Below are positions 34,873-39,409 of a stretch of DNA of 39,409 nucleotides, in pieces. The stretch covers positions 1 through 39,409 of the forward strand of contig JAKSLL010000028.1 in the NCBI GenBank assembly GCA_024401215.1. The letters run 5' to 3'. The translations under genes were made by a program, and so were the position numbers. The stretch's first letter is position 1, and every line of letters begins with the position of its first letter. The notes below the pieces were generated by a model. That model had not been told where the DNA came from. It was given only the letters and a program-made list of their open reading frames with translations, and searched no databases. This DNA comes from Bacteroidaceae bacterium (lineage in GTDB: Bacteria > Bacteroidota > Bacteroidia > Bacteroidales > Bacteroidaceae).

Positions 34873-34912
34873 GTTTGTATTGTCTTTATTATTATTGTGT
34901 TGAATTATTTTG

Positions 34913-34944
34913 CAAATTTAGTAAAAATAATGATGAAAAACAAA
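34913..34944 (-). promoter_or_regulatory. Consensus promoter of the DUF1015 gene
   Basis: On the minus strand TTTG (34941-34944), 20 bp, TAAATTTG (34913-34920). This is a full match to the Bacteroidetes promoter. The leader is about 35 nt. The rest of the spacer up to 35198 is AT-rich with a 49-codon frame (34905-35054) that I do not accept as a gene. Confidence 0.7.
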
Positions 34945-35198
34945 TAATCAAGTATCTGTTCGATATTGTTTTCGTATTTATCAAGAATCCGGAGAATCTC
35001 GAAGAGTTCGGTGTGGTCGAATTTGAGATGTTTTCTGTTTGCAGCAAACAGTTTCTAACGGAAATTTCTTGATTGGCGATTGGGGCGGATTTGTGTTTTT
35101 GTTTACACTTTAATTCGACTTTCTCAAGTTTGCAACTTGCTCGTTTTGGGGAGTAAAAGTGGAGTTAAAGAGGAGTTATCGCTTCGCTCGGAGTTAAA

Positions 35199-35277
35199 GA
35201 GACGTTTGCCTTGTCTGACATTTGTCACTTTGATTACCCTTTAACTTCTCTTTAACTACCCTTTAATTTCACAACAA
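35199..35277 (-). repeat. 3'-end repeat element, copy B (extended palindromic surroundings)
   Basis: Read on the minus strand: TTGTTGTGAAA, four 11-bp units like AGTTAAAGGGT, then GACAAATGTC and GGCAAACGTC. It is 44 bp after the serA terminator. Unlike the other copies it is followed by CTTTAACTCC-type units in opposite orientation (35150-35195), and it is flanked by short dyads (ACAAGT/ACTTGT; CAAGTT/AACTTG), so the whole 35101-35310 region can fold. Confidence 0.7.
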
Positions 35278-35320
35278 GTGGAGCGAAACTTGTACACTTT
35301 AATTGTATAGGTTGAAAAAG

Positions 35321-35355
35321 AAAGCGCACTAACCATTGAATGACCAGTGCGCTTT
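35321..35355 (-). terminator. Terminator of serA
   Basis: AAAGCGCACT (35321-35330) pairs with AGTGCGCTTT (35346-35355), loop 15 nt. It stands 27 bp after the minus-strand stop at 35382, with A/T runs at both sides. Confidence 0.8.
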
Positions 35356-35381
35356 TATTATATCAATAAGCCAAATGTTAA

Positions 35382-36302
35382 TTATTTGTTAACCTGGAAC
35401 TTAGTGATTCCTTCCTTGATGAATCCTACAATCTGATTTGCAGCTGCAAGACCAGCGTTTGTATTTGCTTCAGCTGTCTGAGCACCCATCTTCTTTGGAG
35501 TTGAGAAGTAGCGACCTTCAAACTTAGCGAACTCAGCATCAGCATCTGGCTTGATGTCTGTGATGTACTTGAGGTCAGTACGCTCAGCCATGAGTTCGAT
35601 GAGACCAGCCTCGTCGATAACCTCCTTACGAGCTGTGTTGATAAGGATTGCACCCTTCTTCATTGTAGAGCAGAGAGCCTTGTTGATAGACTGCTTTGTC
35701 TCTGCTGTTGCAGGGATGTGGAGAGATACGATGTCAGCCTCCTTGAAGAGGTCTGCCTGTGATGCCATAGCCTGAACACCTGCAGCTTCTATAGCCTCTG
35801 CTGGGCAGAATGCATCGTATGCGCAAACTTCCATGCCGAAGCCTTTAGCGATACGAGCAACATTGCGACCTACATTACCGAATGCGAGGATACCAAGCTT
35901 CTTGCCCATAAGTTCTGAACCTGCCTTGCCGTTGTAGAAGTTACGAACTGTGAAAACAAGAAGACCGAGAACGAGCTCAGCAACAGCGTTAGCGTTCTGA
36001 CCTGGAGTGTTCATAACAACAACCTTGCGTGCTGTAGCAGCCTCAAGGTCAACATTGTCGAAACCAGCACCAGCGCGAACAACAATCTTAAGGTTCTTAG
36101 CAGCATCCATCACCTCAGCGTCGATTTTGTCTGAACGGATGATGATAGCGTCAACATCAGCTACTGCTTCAAGAAGCTGTGCCTTTTCTGTATATTTCTC
36201 AAGAAGAGCAAGTTCGAAACCTGCACCTTCGATAATTTCCTTTATGCCAGCAACAGCAGGAGCAGCAAATGGCTTTTCTGTTGCAATAAGTACTTTTGCC
36301 AT
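35382..36302 (-). CDS. serA: D-3-phosphoglycerate dehydrogenase, short form with Lys active site
   Basis: A 306-residue D-2-hydroxyacid dehydrogenase that oxidises 3-phosphoglycerate to 3-phosphohydroxypyruvate with NAD, the first step of serine synthesis. The NAD-binding Rossmann core is LGILAFGNVGRNVARIAKGF (136-155). The catalytic arginine is R225 (LINTARKEVID). The usual active-site histidine (TPHxGA) is missing; the sequence is STPKKMGAQTAEAN (K270/K271), a form known from Bacteroidales and Entamoeba. There is no C-terminal ACT domain, so feedback inhibition by serine as in E. coli SerA is not expected. It follows serC by 83 bp and ends at a strong terminator. Confidence 0.92.
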   Translation of the reverse strand: MAKVLIATEKPFAAPAVAGIKEIIEGAGFELALLEKYTEKAQLLEAVADVDAIIIRSDKIDAEVMDAAKNLKIVVRAGAGFDNVDLEAATARKVVVMNTPGQNANAVAELVLGLLVFTVRNFYNGKAGSELMGKKLGILAFGNVGRNVARIAKGFGMEVCAYDAFCPAEAIEAAGVQAMASQADLFKEADIVSLHIPATAETKQSINKALCSTMKKGAILINTARKEVIDEAGLIELMAERTDLKYITDIKPDADAEFAKFEGRYFSTPKKMGAQTAEANTNAGLAAANQIVGFIKEGITKFQVNK

Positions 36303-36328
36303 AATGTTATATTTTTACTAAATAGCAA

Positions 36329-36364
36329 TCCTAGACATTCCAGAATCGACCAGAAAATCTAGGA
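36329..36364. repeat. Intercistronic hairpin between serC and serA
   Basis: TCCTAGA (36329-36335) pairs with TCTAGGA (36358-36364), with a small ATTC/GAAT hairpin in the loop. It lies in the 83-bp gap of the serC-serA unit and may tune the relative levels of the two mRNAs. Confidence 0.4.
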
Positions 36365-36385
36365 CTACCAAGTGAATTATTAAAA

Positions 36386-37456
36386 TTAAGCGTGAGCTGC
36401 TTCGAACTCCTGCATGCACTTAACGAGTGCCTCGCAGCCTTCAATGCTCATAGCGTTGTAGCAAGATGCGCGGAAACCACCTACATCGCGGTGACCCTTA
36501 ACACCAACCATGCCCTTAGAAGTAGCGAAATCAAGGAACTCCTTCTCAAGATCCTTGTACTCTTCCTTGAGTACGAAAGTGATGTTCATGAGTGAACGGC
36601 TGTCCTTCTCTGCTGTACCAACGAAGAGCTTGTTGCGGTCGATTTCGTTATATACGATAGCTGCGCGCTCTTCAGCAAGCTTAGCCATAGCTTCAACACC
36701 GCCGTGAGCCTTGATGTAGCGAAGGTTCATGAGTGCAGAGTAGATTGGCACTACTGGAGGAGTGTTGAACATAGAGCCCTTCTTTACGTGAGTGCGGTAG
36801 TCGAGCATTGTTGGGATGTGGCGAGTTACCTTGCCGAGAGCTTCGTCCTTAACAATGACAAATGTGAGACCTGCCATTGAGAGGTTCTTCTGAGCACCAC
36901 CATAAATCATTGTGTACTTGCTTACGTCGATAGGACGTGAGAAGATGTCAGAGCTCATATCTGCAATAAGTGGAATTGGGCAGTCGATATCCTCGCGAAG
37001 CTCTGTTCCGTAAATAGTGTTGTTTGTAGTGATGTGAAGGTAATCAGCATCAGCAGGGATTTCAAAATTCTTTGGGATGTAAGTGAAGTTCTTGTCAGCA
37101 GAAGAAGCAACTTCTACTACTTCACCAAATGCCTTAGCTTCCTTCTCAGCCTTTGTAGCCCAAACACCAGTGTTAAGGTAAGCAGCTTTCTTCTCGAGGA
37201 AGTTATAAGGAACCATACAGAACTCAAGACTTGCACCACCACCGAGGAAGAGCACTGAGTAACCCTCAGGAATGTTAAGAAGTTCCTTGAAGAGAGCAAC
37301 TGCTTCGTCAACTACTGGTTGGAAATCCTTTGCACGGTGGCTGATTTCCATAAGTGAAAGTCCTGAACCGTTGAAGTCAAGACAAGCCTGTGCAGTCTGT
37401 TCAATCACCTCGCGTGGGAGAATTGAAGGTCCTGCATTGAAATTGTACTTTTTCAT
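36386..37456 (-). CDS. serC: Phosphoserine aminotransferase
   Basis: A 356-residue fold-type I PLP enzyme that converts 3-phosphohydroxypyruvate and glutamate to phosphoserine and 2-oxoglutarate. The start [20 protein letters not shown] is the SerC signature. Also present are [13 protein letters not shown], the [11 protein letters not shown] cofactor loop, [26 protein letters not shown] and the PLP lysine K190 in [13 protein letters not shown]. The C-terminal [16 protein letters not shown] binds substrate phosphate. The length is normal. It is the first gene of the serC-serA unit, with a -7 element at 37525-37532. Confidence 0.95.
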   Translation of the reverse strand: MKKYNFNAGPSILPREVIEQTAQACLDFNGSGLSLMEISHRAKDFQPVVDEAVALFKELLNIPEGYSVLFLGGGASLEFCMVPYNFLEKKAAYLNTGVWATKAEKEAKAFGEVVEVASSADKNFTYIPKNFEIPADADYLHITTNNTIYGTELREDIDCPIPLIADMSSDIFSRPIDVSKYTMIYGGAQKNLSMAGLTFVIVKDEALGKVTRHIPTMLDYRTHVKKGSMFNTPPVVPIYSALMNLRYIKAHGGVEAMAKLAEERAAIVYNEIDRNKLFVGTAEKDSRSLMNITFVLKEEYKDLEKEFLDFATSKGMVGVKGHRDVGGFRASCYNAMSIEGCEALVKCMQEFEAAHA

Positions 37457-37524
37457 TGTTTATTTTTAATATTATGTAAGATTTTCCTTTTGAAAAATGA
37501 TTATTATTTTGAAAGAAATCAATG

Positions 37525-37532
37525 CAAATTTA
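37525..37532 (-). promoter_or_regulatory. -7 promoter element of serC
   Basis: TAAATTTG on the minus strand, 68 bp before the ATG. The nearest upstream TTG is 23 bp away instead of 19-21, a weaker match. Confidence 0.45.
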
Positions 37533-37674
37533 CTAATAATTCATCAAACTTATTGCAAGATGCCAATATTTAACGTGTTTTTATGCTAAAATTGGCATTT
37601 TAAGCATTGATATTGGTATATGCATTTAGCAAATAACGGTCACTATGCACTTAATGAATCATCCCGCCTATTCT

Positions 37675-37705
37675 GCTGTTGATATGACGAAAATGTCATC
37701 ACAGC
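37675..37705 (-). terminator. Hairpin at the corA stop codon, weak terminator
   Basis: GCTGT(T)GAT(A)TGAC pairs with GTCATCACAGC and includes the corA stop codon. No T run follows on the minus strand, so it may protect the mRNA end instead of terminating it. Confidence 0.3.
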
Positions 37706-38625
37706 CAATTTTTTCTCTTGAACCACAGCAGAGAAAGCCCTGTGCTTACAATACATAAAATTATTGCTAATGGGAAACCGCCCCACCATGCCTCCATTCC
37801 GTTGATGAGGTTCATACCAAACATTGATGTTATGAGTGTTGGGAACATTATAATCATATTTAGCGAAGTGAGGAGTCTCATCACTTTGTTCATATTATTA
37901 TTAATAATGTTCGCATAAGTATCCATTGTTGAATCGAGAATCGAGATGTAGATATTTGTTGTCTCACGCGCCTGATTCATCTCAATATTGACATCCTCAA
38001 TAAGCTCAGCGTCAAGTTCGTCAACAGGAAGTCTGAACTTAATCTTGCTAAGCAGCGACTCGTTGCCTCTTATTGATGTGCCGAAATAAGTCAGCGAGTC
38101 TTGAAGGCGTGAAAGATTCACGAGGTCTTTGTTATCTATCTGCTTGTCAAGGTCGCGTTTAGCCTTCTCGATGAGTCCGTTCACCTGTTTGAGGTATTTT
38201 AGATACCATACAGAAGCGCTAAGGAAGAGTCGGAACACGAGGTCGGCAGCATCGGTGAATCCTTCAGCACGGCGCATCTGATGATTGATGAAGTCAAGCA
38301 TCATTCGTGTTTCTTGATTGCAGATAGTTACGATTTTGTCACCCTTAATCAAAATTCCAAGCGGAATTGTTGTGTAAGGACTGCGTGAAGTTACAGTTTT
38401 GAGATGCGGAATGCGTAAGATGATCATGAGCCAGCCCTCATCCATGTCATAACGGGCACGCTCGTCAGCATCCGAAACGTCATCCATAAAATAATCTGGC
38501 ATACCGAGTTCCTTCTCAAGGTATTCCCTATCGTCATCTACTGGGCATGTAACCTGCACCCAGCAATTTGGTTCCCAAGCATCAATGTGCTTGATACCAC
38601 CATTAAAATTCCAGAATGTGCGCAT
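37699..38625 (-). CDS. corA: CorA-type magnesium transporter
   Basis: A 308-residue protein: a large cytoplasmic N-terminal domain (about 1-240) ending in a long stalk helix, then two membrane helices. The ion-selecting signature is MFGMNLINGM (GMN) at the end of the first helix, followed by a short loop and a second helix with a basic tail (WFKRKNWL). It forms a pentamer that admits Mg and also Co or Ni. Both length and motif are normal. It has a long leader with a consensus promoter (38819-38849) and secondary structure, which suggests control after transcription starts. Confidence 0.92.
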   Translation of the reverse strand: MRTFWNFNGGIKHIDAWEPNCWVQVTCPVDDDREYLEKELGMPDYFMDDVSDADERARYDMDEGWLMIILRIPHLKTVTSRSPYTTIPLGILIKGDKIVTICNQETRMMLDFINHQMRRAEGFTDAADLVFRLFLSASVWYLKYLKQVNGLIEKAKRDLDKQIDNKDLVNLSRLQDSLTYFGTSIRGNESLLSKIKFRLPVDELDAELIEDVNIEMNQARETTNIYISILDSTMDTYANIINNNMNKVMRLLTSLNMIIMFPTLITSMFGMNLINGMEAWWGGFPLAIILCIVSTGLSLLWFKRKNWL

Positions 38626-38812
38626 TGTTTTTGAGACTTTGCTGATGAAAGAACAATATGATTGTGGGGCAAAGACTCATTCAACTCCGCGTAAGAGGTG
38701 AGTCTTATCCCAGGCAGTTCATACTATTCGAAGGATAATCGTCCATTTTCTATATTATTATTGTTTAATTTTATTGCAATTTGAGAGGTCGCAAAGACCG
38801 GTTACCTCAAAT
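38626..38812 (-). ncRNA. Structured corA leader, candidate attenuator
   Basis: The predicted transcript starts near 38812 and runs about 187 nt to the corA ATG. Its first hairpin is ATTTGAGGT with ACCTCTCAAAT (38779-38812), at the very 5' end. A later hairpin is AAGACTCA with TGAGTCTT. The right arm TGAGTCTTTGC can instead pair with GCAAAG a short way downstream, near the corA start, so the two structures exclude each other. This is the layout of an attenuator or riboswitch, but I do not recognise a known class. Confidence 0.45.
38705..38746 (-). CDS. Possible 13-residue corA leader peptide
   Basis: An ATG at 38744-38746 opens a short frame, MDDYPSNSMNCLG, ending in TAA directly before the AAGACTCA hairpin. 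Leader peptides control corA and mgtA in enterobacteria, which gives the idea, but short frames occur by chance and no ribosome-binding signal is readable in this group. Confidence 0.2.
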   Translation of the reverse strand: MDDYPSNSMNCLG

Positions 38813-38818
38813 CGAATG

Positions 38819-38849
38819 CAAATTTAGCACTATTTTTTGTAATGACAAA
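38819..38849 (-). promoter_or_regulatory. Consensus promoter of corA
   Basis: On the minus strand TTTG (38846-38849), exactly 19 bp, TAAATTTG (38819-38826). It is one of the best promoter matches in the window and defines the long corA leader. The stretch 38850-38957 shows no further feature. Confidence 0.75.
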
Positions 38850-38957
38850 GAAAAAGAATCTTAATTGAAGTATTCTTTTATGTTTTAGCGAACTATTGCT
38901 AAATAGTAATGGCTAAATATTATTTCGGAAGATTTTAATTGTGTTTTTAGAGTATTT

Positions 38958-39037
38958 TGGACGTTTGCCATATACAGACATCCGTCCCTTTAACTACCCT
39001 TTAACTCCTCTTTAACTACCCTTTAACTCCACAATAT
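38958..39037 (-). repeat. 3'-end repeat element, copy C
   Basis: Read on the minus strand: ATATTGTGGAG, four units (AGTTAAAGGGT, AGTTAAAGAGG, AGTTAAAGGGT, AGTTAAAGGG), then ATGTCTGTATATGGCAAACG. It starts 8 bp after the stop of the nuclease-domain gene, in that gene's direction. It is the most regular of the three copies. Confidence 0.78.
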
Positions 39038-39044
39038 GTAAAAT

Positions 39045-39409
39045 CTATACTATCGCCTCTATCAACGTGCGCCCATTAAGCTCTACTGGCGGCAGCAAAC
39101 CTGACTGCTTTTCCTTATTGAAGCAGAAGCTTACCATGTAGCCGGTTTGCAGATTGTACCGTTCGAGATATTCTGCAAGCTGTTTCTCTCCACGTTCATT
39201 ATATGACTGTCCTCGCCAAATCTTCAGCTCCACAATATACTGCTGACCGAGATAATCTATGATGATGTCGGTACGGGTGAGGTCGCGTGTCTGGGCTTCG
39301 CAGTAGTAATTGCCTATGCCGTTGATGATTGGGCGCAGGTAAGTGAGGAAAATTTTTCTGCCGTTGTCCTCGACAAACTGATCATCATGTCCGGGGCGAT
39401 AGATTTCGT
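39045..39409 (-). CDS. PD-(D/E)XK nuclease-domain protein, C-terminal part (cut by window edge)
   Basis: The frame enters at the window edge (first full codon GAA) and runs 120 codons to TAG at 39045-39047. The visible part has the PD-(D/E)XK core: an upstream glutamate region (NYYCEAQTRDLTRTD), D in RTDIIIDYLG, and E-x-K in QYIVELKIWRG, followed by QLAEYLERYNLQTGYMVSF. In Bacteroidales this C-terminal domain usually follows an AAA-ATPase-like domain in a group of about 500-600 residues, so the missing N-terminal part is probably an ATPase. It may be active or a remnant; this cannot be judged from the piece. Its role (defence, mobile element or regulation) is unknown. Confidence 0.75.
   Translation of the reverse strand, partial: EIYRPGHDDQFVEDNGRKIFLTYLRPIINGIGNYYCEAQTRDLTRTDIIIDYLGQQYIVELKIWRGQSYNERGEKQLAEYLERYNLQTGYMVSFCFNKEKQSGLLPPVELNGRTLIEAIV

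Noticed and set aside
34905-35054. 49-codon minus-strand frame (KLFAANRKHLKFDHTELFE...) in the serA-DUF1015 spacer
   Set aside because: It looks protein-like in composition but has no start codon, begins after a stop, and its end contains the consensus promoter of the DUF1015 gene. It may be a gene fragment, but the evidence is too thin.
34854-35072. 72-codon plus-strand frame in the same spacer
   Set aside because: Its first part overlaps the start of the DUF1015 gene in antisense and the rest is the opposite strand of the frame above; no family features.

Overview
The window reads as chromosomal DNA of a Bacteroidales bacterium, most likely Prevotella/Segatella or a close relative. The evidence is AT-rich spacers, Bacteroidetes-type promoters (TAnnTTTG, sometimes with TTTG 19-20 bp upstream), almost no Shine-Dalgarno sequences, a seven-gene bacterial V-type ATPase operon with the DUF2764 gene, a short Lys-type 3-phosphoglycerate dehydrogenase, and a eukaryote-like glycogen branching enzyme. 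No rRNA, tRNA, CRISPR array, transposase or phage gene was seen. All assignments are from reading the sequence and from memory of the families; no search was run.

Layout. 1-2398 (minus): a cut-off L-fucose isomerase-like protein, a decayed repeat-containing ORF, a PfkB-family sugar kinase and a small lipoprotein. 2478-9399: an AraC-type regulator divergent from a complete RND efflux operon (lipoprotein adaptor, inner-membrane pump, TolC-like channel). 9506-10687: a DUF418 membrane protein. 10688-11737: a 1-kb non-coding stretch with two twin hairpins made of a 23-bp GTTAC/GTAAC array, a possible small RNA with its own terminator, direct repeats and a strong terminator. 11738-16042 (minus): phosphoglucomutase/phosphomannomutase and an exported GH2 glycosidase. 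16337-24103 (minus): V-ATPase E-DUF2764-A-B-D-I-K, with a GC-rich palindromic element between B and D. 24319-26647 (plus): M15 peptidase, Fur-family regulator, PLP aminotransferase. 26665-26759: a long hairpin between convergent genes. 26813-33567 (minus): membrane protein, glycogen branching enzyme, YhcH-like protein, inositol-monophosphatase-family enzyme, exported 14-repeat MORN protein, IMPACT/YigZ protein. 33604-38625 (minus): DUF1015 protein, SerA, SerC, CorA. 39045-39409: the C-terminal end of a PD-(D/E)XK nuclease-domain protein.

How it works together. Most genes are core metabolism: serine synthesis (SerC, SerA), glycogen and hexose-phosphate interconversion (GlgB, phosphoglucomutase), ion transport (V-ATPase with the ligands of a sodium-binding K ring; CorA for magnesium) and drug or metabolite efflux. 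The unusual content lies between genes. An 80-bp element of four 11-bp AGTTAAAGGGT-like units plus a conserved tail occurs three times, each time just downstream of a gene and in that gene's orientation. The corA leader begins at a consensus promoter and has mutually exclusive hairpins and a possible leader peptide. The GTTAC twin-hairpin array has no assigned role.
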